The position numbers and the translations under genes were made by a program. A stretch of DNA of 64,000 bases from Paramacrobiotus metropolitanus (taxonomy: Eukaryota > Tardigrada > Eutardigrada > Parachela > Macrobiotidae). The notes below the pieces were generated by a model that searched no databases, had not been told where the DNA came from, and was given only the letters and a program-made list of their open reading frames with translations. The stretch lies in assembly GCF_019649055.1 (NCBI RefSeq), contig NW_026570255.1:434001-498000 (forward strand), written 5' to 3'. Positions 10,731 through 21,929 of this stretch are shown here, in pieces. Numbering within the stretch: the stretch's first letter is position 1; each line of letters opens with the position of its first letter.

Positions 10731-11388
10731 TTGTAAGCGCATTGACTGTAATTAAAGGCGAAAATGCAACTGCAAAATTTGCAAAAATTTCTTATTACTT
10801 TACTGGTTTGTTGCTGTTAACGTGGATGTCGTCCTGACCCTGGAGAGAGTCTAACAGAGAATCGACAAGTGAGCCTGTAGTGCCCTTTATTTTTCATCGT
10901 TTCCCCTTAAGGATAGACAGAGCAAAGCCCAAAACAAGCAGTATCGTTCTAACCTTTCGTTACTTCGTACCCCTAATTATTCGTAGAACGTTGACCTTAT
11001 ACTTACCACACAACTAAAATAAACTTATGTGGACTGACTACGTCTGCCATACCTCCATGCTGTCAGCCTATTAGGCTTGGCAGATTCGACCCTGCAGCGC
11101 CTTCGTAGAATACAACCACCGCACTTCCTGTAGGTATACTCATGTTAAAAGTGTTTGTCCTTAAGGATTATACCGAAATTGTATTAGGTATTTTCCTATT
11201 GTATACATAACTTAATCTGCTTCGCTAATTTAAGTTCCAGTGCTCAGGAACGGACTACTAGTTTCCAACTTTCCACTGTTTGCAGTCAGAATAATTTGTG
11301 CACAGAATTCATGTGTACAAACTTGTCCCGTAATTTCTAACGCATAAGCATAGGAACATGATGCAGATTCGCGGGTTAATTTAACGAA

Positions 11389-11659
11389 ATGGCTATGCGC
11401 CCTGGAGTCCGGGCCGGGAGCCAAATGGCTATGCGCCCTGGAGTCCGGGCCGGGAGCCAAATGGCTATGCGCCCTGGAGTCCGGGCCGGGAGCCAAATGG
11501 CTATGCGCCCTGGAGTCCGGGCCGGGAGCCAAATGGCTATGCGCCCTGGAGTCCGGGCCGGGAGCCAAATGGCTATGCGCCCTGGAGTCCGGGCCGGGAG
11601 CCAAATTGCTATGCGCCCTGGAGTCCGGGCCGGGAGCCAAATGGCTATGCGCCCTGGAC
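11389..11659 (+). repeat. 36-bp minisatellite, about 7.5 copies
   Basis: Unit starts ATGGCTATGCGCCCTGGAGT and ends GAGCCAA; copies begin at 11389, 11425, 11461, 11497, 11533, 11569, 11605 and 11641 (partial). They are identical except for a G-to-T in the 11605 copy. 36 bp is 12 codons, so three frames stay open; these ORFs follow from the repeat length and are not evidence of a gene. GC-rich island inside the AT-rich transposon. Confidence 0.95.
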
Positions 11660-14600
11660 AGTCTGCATATCCCGCAAATAAGGCTCTGTAACAATTCACA
11701 GTATGGTGTCAAAAGGCACTAACAAAAGAAAGAAATGCCGCAGTCGCAGACAACGCTATACTGAACAGACAGCGGGTCGTAGCTTCTCCCAAGTCTGAGG
11801 TATTCTGACTGTACATTGTCATCCTTTTGTAATGAGCTGCTAGACTGCATGGCCGCAGACACCAGCGGCTCTCACGAAGTATTGCTCGCAACAGCGGTTT
11901 CATCTTGTTATGGTGTAATTCATGTATCAACAGACAGCGGTGGTCTTCACCTTTAGACAGCAGTGGACGACGGTGGACTAAGACAACAGACACAAGCTTC
12001 AGTGAAGTCATCTGTTTAGGCGAAAAAATAGGTCACGGTAGTAACGTCTCACGGTCTCTTCATCTGGGCATCACTTGCGAATAAATTCTTCCAGTATTAC
12101 CGGTTCGAATACTGGTGGATGTTAACCCTTAAATTCTGTCATTTTCGTCAATTTACAATTGAATAATCTAATGCTGTTTGCTGCTGCCTATTCACATGCC
12201 GCGCATCTGCGTAACAAGCATACACGGTTAGTAAGTGCTGTAGTAAGTGCTGTAATTCAAGTGACATTCCGTTTCTTTTGCTTTTTTTTCGTTCTGCTGT
12301 GGTTTATTCATACATTTATAGCGTGTTTGCATTCGCCGATGTCTGCCTTTTAAGTTTTTAAAGATTTATTGTGAAGCGAGCAGCAAAGAAAGCATAGAGT
12401 AGCCTGCGTATTCGTGGAAGACAGAAAGCGGGTGGGTGCTACTAAAAGGACAATTCGATTTGCTGTGGCGGCATGTTCCTTAAAGGAAGCTGTAGTGGCA
12501 TCTCAATTGTCCTTTTGTTAGAGACATCGGTAATGCGTGATAATTTTACCGTAAGTTTCAGACATTATAATACCTAGTACATTTCTCGTTGGTAAATTGT
12601 ATTGTGAATTATTTTTAATATTACTGTTGAGGAAGCATGACTAAAAGGTATGTTTGTCTGACGATGTTTCGCCGGCTATAGTACGGGGAAACAGCCGAAG
12701 AGCTGTCTCCGTGCCTCTTCGTTCTGCTTTTAGCAATGTTTTCTGCTTTAATGTTGTGATAATTTCTTGTAATTATTAGACAATTAGTAACACGAACATT
12801 TGCTGGTGATATGTGATAGCCTAAAAAACATGAATATTACATGAAAATAACAATAATGCGTATTAATGTATAAGATCATACGAGTATTTAGCACAAGATC
12901 TACCGGGTGGCTGATAAAAATGTCGGTATAACATTTTGGCTTATTTTCTGCGAACTTATTGCCGCTCCGTTTACTATTTAGGCTCATTCGATAGAGTTTT
13001 ATTACCCACCGAAAACAATTTTGAAAATATTTAGCCGTGTTCGTTTGCAACGCTGCCATTTCAAATCGTAGGCAAATTTTTTGTGTTCCGGGTTGCAAAA
13101 CACAGAATCTCGTGGCATTTCTTTTCTCGGTGCAAAACATAAAATTTGGTGGCATTACTTTTTGCATTTTTTTAACGGTTTTGCCTAGAGATATACATGT
13201 TCTTTAAACAGCGAAGCTTTTACGACAAAATTGCGGACAAGCTTGTAGAGCATCAAAGCGATAATTAAAAGTAACTAAAATAATACAATTTGTAATGAGT
13301 TAGACTAACCGCGACGCATGTTCACCAATTGAAAACTATTGTAACAATAAATTAACGATTGTGATACTGGTACTGTACGTAGTCATATTATCGATGCATT
13401 CTCAATAAGAATTAAGCACTGTACTTCATAGCAATTAAACATACCCAGCAGCACTCCACTACATGCCGTATTATTGACCACAAATAGGTGCATAAGGAGA
13501 ACTATAGCGCATATTTGTTTGGTAAAACATAACTAATACCAGGCCACTTCTGCGGAGTGAAACCACGCTGCTGCAAGACACTCTAGAGCCGTATTTTGAC
13601 TGCAAGCCAAGCCCAGCTGGGTGGCCAACGGTGCCATGTTTTAATTTTTTATCTTCCTTGATGCCGGTTCGACGCAATTGTCCGTTATACGTGCACGTGA
13701 ACTTTGCTGTTGTTCCAAAAAACCGGTGTTACATTCACATGCTAGCTCGACAAACAACAAGACTTATCTTTTTGTTTTGGTAACTTATTTTTTTGGCTCG
13801 TTGTACATAGCCGCGAAAATGAATCATGCGACACAAGCAGATATATCGAGCCGCAGTAATCTGTTGAACGGTTGCGTACTCACGTTAAGATTAATCAGTT
13901 GCTTCCATACAGAAATCTGAAAATTTTTACTGGCGAGTGACGACAATGAAACCATTTTAACATCTGGCTCTTTGCATGGCGTTGTTGTTAGAGTACCGAG
14001 TCCGAGTACTACCGACCGATCCCGGCACCTGCCGTTACACGTCAAATTGATAAAATATGGACAGGAGTATAGTGGGACTGACTAAAGGGAAATATAATCT
14101 GTATAATTGTTCGTTCTAAGTATACGACGATACGTAAGTAATAAATCGCATTATTTGTGTTTGCGCCTCTTTTTTGTCTTGACTATTGTTGACATTTCAC
14201 ATTTTTAACCTTGAAGTTCTCAATCCGTTCGAACAAACTCCACTCTAAATTTTTAATGCACATATCAAGGCTAGTTTAATTATTAAGATAATTAAAAGGT
14301 TCTGTAACCAATAAATTTTGAGCAGACACTTGCGAATTATATTTATACAGTCGTCGTAATATCTTCTTGCACATTAGTAGCGATAAACGCACTATTGTAC
14401 ACCAATAGATTAACGGTGTTATTATGAATTTATAATTCTAAGATAGCTACGGTGCTTATGAATTTGTCGCAACGTCGCGTATCACTAACTGTTACAAAAA
14501 GTAAGATAGAAAGTGAAGAGCACTTCTTCGAAACGGTTTTTGTTTTGATCGCCTGCGAGATGCTGTGGGTAATAAGTTATAACCACCTGATAGTTATGGT

Positions 14601-15095
14601 ATTACTATCACGTTCATGTTCTGAGACTGACTGATAACTGGTAACTGATGCGCAGTCACAATTTTTAGATGACCTTTACGGTGAGAACACACTCCGGCGT
14701 ATAAAGGTTATAACACGGGCAGCATGACAGTAATTATAGGATAGCGCTGTTTTAGTAAGAGTTGGACGCTTTGCTCGCACAAATTATTTGAGGGCTCTGC
14801 CACGTGAATGCCAAAACAGTATCGCGAAATCCGCCTATAACACTCTACTTTACTTTTGATTTAAATGATGTCATATTGTTGCTTCCAAACTTTGGAAGCA
14901 ATAGAACAAGTAAATGTTTGCTGCTGTAGTCCGAGGGTCACCGGTAGACACCATGTACAACAGTTGCACGGTCACTCTTTCTAGACATGGTTTTTTTATG
15001 GTATTTTATGTAAGCATGGGTTTTTATGGTATTTCGACACAGATGTACACTTAGCCTTAGTAAGTGATGTTTGTGACCCTGGGCTGTGCTGCATC

Positions 15096-15169
15096 ATTGC
15101 CGTTTCTCTAGGTGGGCGAGGGGAATGAATGTTCATGCATTCCTCTCGCACCCCTAGAGCAACGGCAAT
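15096..15169. ncRNA. miRNA-precursor-like hairpin
   Basis: A 74-nt stem-loop: arms 15096-15127 and 15138-15169, 10-nt loop. Of 32 positions, 28 are Watson-Crick pairs and one a G:U, with three isolated mismatches, which is a pre-miRNA-like size and shape. It lies inside the inverted-repeat element, 130 bp from the right TIR. It could instead be leftover structure of the transposon; nothing in the sequence shows expression or which strand would be transcribed. Confidence 0.4.
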
Positions 15170-15300
15170 GGCTGCATCATGTACCGTGCAGGTACTGTAC
15201 TCAAACTGTAACGCATATATCAGCGGCGCGCCCTCACGAAGTGCTGCGAGTGCATTTTTAACATGCCTTATCATTCTTTTTTGTTGCTGTACTTTGCCTA

Positions 15301-15588
15301 ATACGATGTGACCTTTTGAAATTTCTGTGCTGGCGCTCACTCCCGCACTTCGTGCATGGCCAGTGCTGTTAATGCTTACACGATAAATCGATTGTGTGCT
15401 GGCAATATAATAAAAACCTATGAAGTTGATTAAATATTCGGAACCCGCTTCCTTTACATGGTGCCACACTTTATGTGGCATCTGCCAGGTTTTATAACTT
15501 GCCAGTTGCCAGAACCTCCAGGTTTTATCGCTTGCCATGCCATTGGCAGTGCCACTGGCAGGTGCCACTGCCACGTTCTACCCCCTGC
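15301..15588 (-). repeat. Right terminal inverted repeat
   Basis: Reverse complement of 10334-10623. The outer end on the plus strand is TACCCCCTGC, followed at once by the duplication CGTCCTCC. Confidence 0.9.
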
Positions 15589-15897
15589 CGTCCTCCAAAG
15601 ATTTAAGCTCGGTATGGGGACAACCAATGCTGCTACCCTTTACGGTTTCCGGCGATGCAATCCGTTCGTCCGGCGGGACACGTCCACCCGCTGAACAGGA
15701 CTGCTCCGTCACATCCGTGTTGTCTGCCAAAACGGAAGTTGATGGCGCGATGTTGATGCCGATACCTAATTCAGTCATCCCTCCTGGAATGGCGCTGGTG
15801 GGCACGACAAGATTGCTCTGCTGATTAGCGGAAGAGGCCGAAGGCTTTTCGTTCGTAGGAGGAGATTGGGCACCGGCAGCGGCTGTGCCTGAGATAC
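15589..15897 (-). pseudogene. Host-gene exon interrupted by the transposon
   Basis: Open on the minus strand from a probable 3' splice site (ATTAAG at about 15898-15903, or CTCAG a few bases further in) to the transposon end. The peptide is low-complexity, Ser/Pro/Ala/Thr-rich, including SSANQQSNLVVPTSAIPGG and ending HTELKSLED. The codons continue in frame at 10333 after the insertion, down to a stop at 10273. Upstream exons of the same gene are probably 17100-16779 and 17400-17165. With the element in place translation would run into the TIR, so this allele should make an altered C-terminus. Confidence 0.65.
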
Positions 15898-16502
15898 CTT
15901 AATAGCAAAATAAAATTATTTTGAAGGATAACTTCATTTCCACTTGACAGCATCACTTTGCAATGTACTGTTTACAGAAGCTAATGGATTACTAATCGAC
16001 TGGAGCGAGGCGAAGGTCTTCCTAGATTTTCTGTTTTAAGAACCATTGTTCCTCAGTTTGTAAATTGCGGTGTCGGGGTTTCAAAGTAGGATACAAACAA
16101 TAAGTCTAAAAATGACTAATTGTGGATAAAGAAAATGACGCGTCAAAATAATAGGTTTACCTGATTTTTTATAGAAACTGCGCTGATCTACGTATGTCTG
16201 TTAACAAAGATTCCAGCATAAAAATTAATGAATCATCACGAGTACTGGTATGATACACCAGGTTTTTTAGACGCAAACAATAAATTGTTTGGAAAATGCA
16301 AAAAATATATCTTAGTAAAACATAAATACTACGTCACAGGGAGAAAGGAAAGGTATTTACGTATAGTGTTGCACATTTTTATTTCCTTACCTGAATTCTT
16401 TTCTACAGAGTAATTGAATTTGTTGGTTTTACGCAAAATGTACTTATTATGTTCACATATTCATGTACGCATAATACCTTTTACATTGTATCCGTCTGTG
16501 CG

Positions 16503-16757
16503 TCATAATGGCCAGATGAAAGCCATTGGCTGGATGCCTAAGAAATGGCTTTTTAATACCGGAAGACCACCCAATACGAGCATACAACATTGATTTTTGC
16601 CCCTTTGCAATTTTTGTGCGTTTCCTAGAACTTGCTTCTTTCGAGTAATCTTCGAGTCGCGAAATAAGTCTTTCGAAAGCAAGGAAAGTAATGAAAGCCT
16701 AAGGACTTGCATATAAAGTCCAACTGATTCTCGTATGCTCGCCAGTATTTTCAACAC
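16503..16757 (-). other. Minus-strand ORF, uncertain exon
   Basis: 84 codons, Leu/Lys-rich (LSLLSLLSKDLFRDSKITRK). It lies between two better-supported exons of the same strand, so it may be an exon or decayed part of that gene. No domain recognised. The rest of 15898-16778 holds nothing recognisable. Confidence 0.3.
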
Positions 16758-16778
16758 CTTTCAGCACGGTATAAAATC

Positions 16779-17100
16779 TTACACGATAACTACTTTTACC
16801 ACATATAGAGACATAATAGAGTACGCTAAAAGTTTCCCTACCCATTTGTTCAAGCAATTCCGTAACCCTTTTCGAGCGTAAGACATGGGGACAATTGACG
16901 CTTTTAAAATGCGCCCATCCAAATGTACATCATGAGAAACTTCAGCGTTGGGAATTAGACGAAGTGCAGGAACATAACCCGCCAGGAAACGTGTATCCTT
17001 TCCTTTACTCTTCAAATCCGCTTCAAAGGCCTCAAGTTTTAACGCCAGGAAAGCAACTTGATCACCACTTTTGGCCTTTCCGGTATGAATTTTGACATTG
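16779..17100 (-). CDS. Host-gene exon, possible BEN-like domain
   Basis: Begins after a 3' splice site (AAAAAG, 17101-17102) that keeps frame with the exon at 17165-17400 across a 64-nt intron. It reads NVKIHTGKAKSGDQVAFLAL, then FEADLKSKGKDTRFLAGY, then HDVHLDGRILKAS and ARKGLRNCLNKWVGKLLAYS. The last part has the outline of a BEN domain (hydrophobic strand, Arg-rich helix, LL.YS-like end), but this is by eye and weak. The stop at 16779-16781 may be intronic; several GT donors lie just before it. It belongs to the minus-strand gene interrupted at 15588/10334. Confidence 0.5.
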
Positions 17101-17164
17101 CTTTTTATCTAGCAAAACGTCAATATAAGTTTTCACTTTTGAGCATTCTTTGAAAAAGCTCTAC

Positions 17165-17400
17165 TTGAAGCAAAACTGGCGTAACCCGTTTACCGAAAAC
17201 CTTCTGACTACGTAATAAGGCGCTTCATCACTGCTTTCTGTGCCTTGCAGAATACGTACCGTAACTGGTTCAGCACTCTCGATTGCTCCTTCGATTATAG
17301 TGTTAAGGTCACTGGGAGCTGATGAAGTTTTCTGCTCTTTAGACTTTGGCGACAGCGGTGTCTGAGGAGGCGCGTGCTTGGCTTTCGGCTGCGGTTGCGT
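17165..17400 (-). CDS. Host-gene exon, Pro/Ser-rich
   Basis: Starts after CTGGTAG (acceptor at 17401-17402) and ends at CTTCAA before GTAGAG (donor at 17164). It reads QPKAKHAPPQTPLSPKSKEQ, then APSDLNTIIEGAIESAEPV and APYYVVRRFSVNGLRQFCF. The proposed 64-nt intron (17101-17164) joins it in frame to the next exon. A low-complexity linker followed by a hydrophobic/basic segment suggests a nuclear protein, but the family is not identified. The first exons were not found; 17403-17935 holds nothing recognisable. Confidence 0.5.
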
Positions 17401-17935
17401 CTACCAGGTAGCCGCTACTTTGCACATAAACCTCAGGACAAATTCACGGAGAGCTTCCTGTTTATACACATTTTGACATCCACAATATCCAGTGCCTACA
17501 GAAAGCCGTTCAAGCAACGGAAACATTTTACTTTCACTGGCTAGCAGACCAGAGCCTAAAATCTTCGAAATTTACGTGAGCACACTTAATTTTTGCAAAG
17601 AGGGGGTATTGGAAACTATTTTATAATTTTTCTGGCGTGCGCTAATAGGTTATTTTCTCCTTCAGTCGTTCGGATACTGCCGCATACCTCGTAATGCAAA
17701 AATCGAGGTGCAATCAACCTGGATTGCCTTCTTTACACAACTTTTCGGGCAAAGCGAAATCACATATTCGTTGTTTGTTAATCATCTCCTCGTACATATT
17801 GCCGTATGGTTTAAATGAAACTATTACTGCTGTCCCAGGCAGCAAGAGAATAAAAATAACATTATAAAAACAAGAAAACCTATAAAACAAAAGTTAATGC
17901 TAAGTTGCTAACCACTAGACGAAACAATTACCTTT

Positions 17936-19452
17936 TTATAAACACGCATTTATAAGCCGTAGATGCTCACACGCAGGCACATACTCAAAACCCAACAATC
18001 CAGTGTTTTGCGATCCAGTACTTTTATCGACTGCTCGATCTGAAGCTTCTTTAAACACCCCGACAAAGAAGGCGTTGGTCATACTTGGAGGATCTCGTGG
18101 CTGACGGTTTTTAGGTTCAACCCAGTATTTCGCGGCTTTACGGTAGTCGTATTCGGCAACAGGAGGCATGTTTATGTCCACGTGCAGGTAATTTGCAATG
18201 TTTTCCGCTGACAAGGAGGAACGGTCGTCAGACTTCAAGCGAGTATATGCCGAAATGAGGCGCTCGACGTCACAGGAATGCGGCACTGCTGCAATGATTC
18301 TCGCGAGTGCAACAGAAATCGGCTGAAACTCTTCTTCTGACACTGCAAGTTTTAGAGCTTCTCTATCAGTTAGTGCTCTACCGTCGATCTTTCGGCAAAA
18401 GCTGTAGTATGCCGATCCAAACTGTCGCTTGTCGAGGTCGGGCGCAATCAAATTGTAGCAAGATTCTAAGGCCACTGCACTGGTGTGTTTGTCGAAAACT
18501 TTCATCGGCCACAACGCGTTAAAAGCAGGCTCGTCGAGACTCATGCGGTCAGTAACGTAACTACGCAATGAGGCAATCACATCAGAGCGGACATCTTTAA
18601 ATGGTCGAATCTGGGGAGCGTAACGATGCCTTCGATTTGTCCTGCGTTCTTTCTCCCAAAGCTCCACACCGTAAAGACATTTGGTTCCGTTCTCTTCTTT
18701 AATCTCCTGCTGAAGTAAAGCCTCCCAGCCACCAAACAGAGGCTCCCGCAACAGACGTGACAGCTCGTCAATAATGGCAGCTGTCTTCTTTTGGAGGTCG
18801 AAAAGAGTTAACGAGTCTGACTGAATTAACTTTTGGTACCGCGCAAATATACACAAAACATCTGCAAGTAAACAGTGCATTCGAAGACGATCCAGGTCCG
18901 TCAGGTTCTTTAAAAAGCCTTCCTTTGCGGCTTTACCACCATCGTCGCTTGATTTCATATAAGATACCAAGGCGCGCCACGAAGTCAAAATACTTTCCAG
19001 CAGAGTTTCCGAAAACTGTGCAAATCGAACTTCGAAGTGCTTGGGTAGGTGACGAACTTTAAACCCAGCTTCTTTTGCAATCAGTTCCAGTTCTGCAGTT
19101 CGGCTACCGGATGAATGGAAATATGCTGCCAGAGCTGTCGCAGCCGTAATGACCCGGTGAACCTCAGTGCACTCGTCTGCAAGGGATTCAAAGGCGAGAT
19201 TACTACGATGTGCTGCACACCACAACGTGATAAACGGAAGCAGGTTGCCAGAAGATGTGCGTTCACTACGAAGGAGGCCCATAAACTGCAGCGCTCTCCG
19301 GTATTCAAGCTCTCTCCATCAGTGGTTAGGGATGACACCAAAGTAAACAGTTCTTCCCACGGAAGCACTCTGCTCACTGCACTTTTCACTGCAGCTACGT
19401 ATCCTGCAAATTTTAAGAATTTATTACCATCAGCACCAGCAGGATGTATCAC
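17936..19452 (-). pseudogene. hAT-like transposase (ZNF862/KIAA1586-type)
   Basis: Two frames: 19452-19283 (SSLTTDGESLNTGERCSLW) and 19282-17936 (448 codons). The second has CAAHRSNLAF, the CxxH segment of hAT RNase H-like transposases. Its C-terminus has the dimerisation block AAVPHSCDVERLISAYTRLK followed by LSAENIANYLHV. The Asp of the TTDGESLN block is in the first frame. The break is one base, near the CTGCAG at 19,283. No zinc-finger BED domain was found upstream. It catalyses cut-and-paste transposition in intact relatives, and many vertebrate relatives are domesticated. The ORF is otherwise undamaged, so either recent decay or a sequence error is possible. No terminal inverted repeats were located around it. 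Confidence 0.8.
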
Positions 19453-19984
19453 ATAATTAACATAACAAAAACCTACGTATTTTTGTACAAAACTTAGTTT
19501 CCGGCTTCGCTTCGGTCAGATAGTTCTAGCCTAAAGCTGCGCACTTCCCGAGTTCCCTCGATATCCACACTGCTATACATGCTTGACCCGTGTACAATAC
19601 TTGCGAAATGTGTTAAGTCAATTAAAATGCATACTGGATTAGTGGCAATAGGTGACCGTCATCGAAATATTCACCACAGTCTCTGTTCAGTACCATTCGA
19701 GTTACCGTGCAGACATTGAATACGCAGATGTATACACCGTCATACGCAAACATATGCACCCGTTAAATTTTCGCAAGGTCTGGGACAAAACTATTGCAGA
19801 GCGAGATTTTCACCGCGCGTGTAGGCGCGTCCGATCATTCCGGCGTGTTACACTTCGGCACCGCGGTGTCACTTTGGGCAACACCTTCTCCGGTCGAGGC
19901 TCACCTTTTGTAAATTTCTTTAGGTTCTATGTTGTTTTGCATTTTTCAAGTTTCCGGATTTACTTAGTCTTCGCGCTTGATTTT
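19453..19984. other. No gene recognised
   Basis: Short plus-strand ORF 19652-20089 overlaps the LINE-type fragment on the other strand and lacks motifs. Confidence 0.45.
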
Positions 19985-20345
19985 ACCGAGACAAGCTGCA
20001 GGCAGAGCATAGAACCATACTCCGGCTTCCGGAACGGATACCGCCTTCAGGTGAGCGACTTCCTTCTGTGTCTTCTTCAAAGCTGCTAGCTGTGAAAAGG
20101 CCTGTAGCGTTGCGAGTGTATCCCAAGCTTTTTTAACATTTCGGAGCGGTTCGGCTGGAAGTTAATCCGTCTTAACCAGAGCCTTCCAGGCCTGCGTGGC
20201 GGCAGTTACATCCGTAGTCATCAGCGTCAGGCACAACCTGGAGATCAGTGGGCGCAGCGAAGAGCCCGATGCCAAATAGGCAGACGGTGCTAGCTTCTCC
20301 GTACGTCTGATCCCCAAACCGCCAAAGCGAACGGGTAGGGGAGGC
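19985..20345 (-). pseudogene. Non-LTR retroelement fragment, post-RT region
   Basis: Minus-strand translation contains PLPVRFGGLGIRRTEKLAPS, then AYLASGSS, a short divergent stretch with a stop, then KKAWDTLATLQ, LKAVSVPEAGVWFYALPAAC. This is the segment after the RT domain of the same LINE-type family whose C-terminus is at 245-900. In intact relatives the two pieces are about 60-100 residues apart, so this copy is a separate truncated fragment. At least one stop (after ALVKTD) shows it is inactive. Confidence 0.7.
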
Positions 20346-21929
20346 CTAAAGCCACGTCAGGTGGTCCATCCGAACGTTGGTTATGGATCCCTCAGCGTCG
20401 CGGAACAATGTACAGTTATGTAAGTATAACTATGACGTCAAGCAGCTGATCGCTATGATGTCACCGCAGCCCAGGTCTATTACGTCGTCGTTAGATGCCG
20501 CGATGAAGCGTGGATATACAGCGTACTACAGCTTTAGGTTTCCTTCCGCTACAGAAACTCGCAACGAAATCGCGCTATTGCGTTCGCGCATTTAACCGCT
20601 ATAAAGTCATTGCTCACTGCCGTGTTTTTGCGGGTCCGGCTCTTTTGAATTCAGTCCGAATTTTTGTTTTTGCGACTCTGCCGATTGCTGCAACGTCAGG
20701 AACGAAGCATATCGCGACGCTGCGGTTTTGTTGGCCCAACGCTTTAGAAATAATGGCGATGGTACTGCAGCTTATAAATTTTGCCCGTTACGAACGTTTA
20801 TCGCAAAGAAACGCTACGTTATCGCATTTAACCATCTTGATGCCATTGCTGGCTGTCGTTTGTTGCTGGCCTTTGCAGGCCAGATATTTAACTTCTATCC
20901 GTTTTGTAAGTTGTACCAACCAGCAGATCAGCCTGAACATCAGTATCTTCACAGTCTCCTCGTGCAAACAGAAAACCCGGGGTTTTATTTAGGAGAACTT
21001 AGAGAGGTGACCTGGTAAATGATGCCAAAAAACTCGGTTGCATGCACCAAAACATTTATTTTTTTGGACCCCTAACACCTGGTTGCATTGTTTCCTGACA
21101 CTGTGGTAGCCGAACAAGTTGTATTCATCGGCGTAAGAACCAGTTGGGGCGCAAAATCCGGCCATTTGGCCGGGAGTTATGGGTGCAAAAAACAGCAAGA
21201 ACTTTAAGCGCAAGAAGGTGTAATAAAGGTTTCATTATGGACCCAACTCCTTCACATTATGCACAACGAAGCATGAAGTAAGCATAAAGATCGTTTTGAA
21301 CTTTTGACACAGTACCAGAATACTGCAATTTTTTCAGTTCTAAAGCGGATTTAAAATTTTGAATATACAATTTAAAACAGGAAGAACTTAATGGAAGTCT
21401 GATTTCATGCTAAAACGATCTTTAGGCGTATATACCATTGTGCGCAAAACAAGATCGGTCCATAATGATACTTTTGGTGTCCTTTTGTTTTTAAAACCTT
21501 TGATTACATTTTCGTGCACAGTTCTTGTTATGTCAGATGGATCAAATTCTTTATCTCTTTGTGTAACCCTAGTAAAAGTGCAGGCTGAGTTGTGCTCGTT
21601 GATGTGCATATTGAAAAATAAGTAAAATAAAGATATTTTATACCTCATTTACCAACGGAATGGTGCGCCCACAAATGGTCTTCACATCGTTGCAAGCAAA
21701 CCATTTTATCACAGAATGCAGTAAACCGATTCGATAAGCCTTTGGGGGTGCGGGATTGAAATTTTTTTAAAAACCCAAATTCAGCGTCATTACCGGGTCA
21801 CTTCCTTCAAGAAAACGTAAATTATTCACTACAATTAACGTTCTACTGCAAACATAGATTCTGATTCGGAACATAAGCAATTGCTTTTCGTGGACCAACC
21901 AGTTTCTTATGCCTGAATCTGAATCTGCG
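20346..21929. other. No gene recognised
   Basis: ORFs at 20510-20992 and 20989-21213 (minus) have no recognised motif. AT-rich towards the satellite boundary at about 21930. Confidence 0.45.

Larger units (their letters stand above)
10624..15300. other. Interior of the inverted-repeat element, no gene recognised
   Basis: AT-rich. The longest ORFs (12784-13167 minus, 11709-12011 minus) show no family motifs. A 12-bp inverted repeat AAAAGGACAATT / AATTGTCCTTTT spans 12444-12516. The ORF at 15574-14996 minus runs through the TIR and is not credible as a gene. Confidence 0.5.
10334..15588. mobile_element. 5.26-kb inverted-repeat DNA transposon, hAT-like
   Basis: Terminal inverted repeats of about 288 bp (10334-10623 and 15301-15588), nearly identical, with outer ends containing GGCAGGGGGTA. 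They are flanked by an 8-bp duplication CGTCCTCC (10326-10333 and 15589-15596). An 8-bp duplication and a CAGGG-type end fit the hAT superfamily. No transposase is recognisable inside, so it looks non-autonomous. Cargo: an inverted repeat at 10700-10730, a 36-bp minisatellite at 11389-11659, a miRNA-like hairpin at 15096-15169, and otherwise AT-rich DNA. It interrupts a coding exon of a minus-strand gene. A hAT-like transposase lies 2.3 kb away (17936-19452), but a link is only inference. Confidence 0.8.

Noticed and set aside
11230-11712. 160-codon and 107-codon repeat proteins on the minus strand, 100-codon on the plus strand
   Set aside because: A 36-bp period keeps three frames open at once; no start context or flanking coding sequence.
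14996-15574. 192-codon minus ORF
   Set aside because: Half of it is the terminal inverted repeat, whose other copy gives the same peptide at 10273-10467; the rest lacks motifs.
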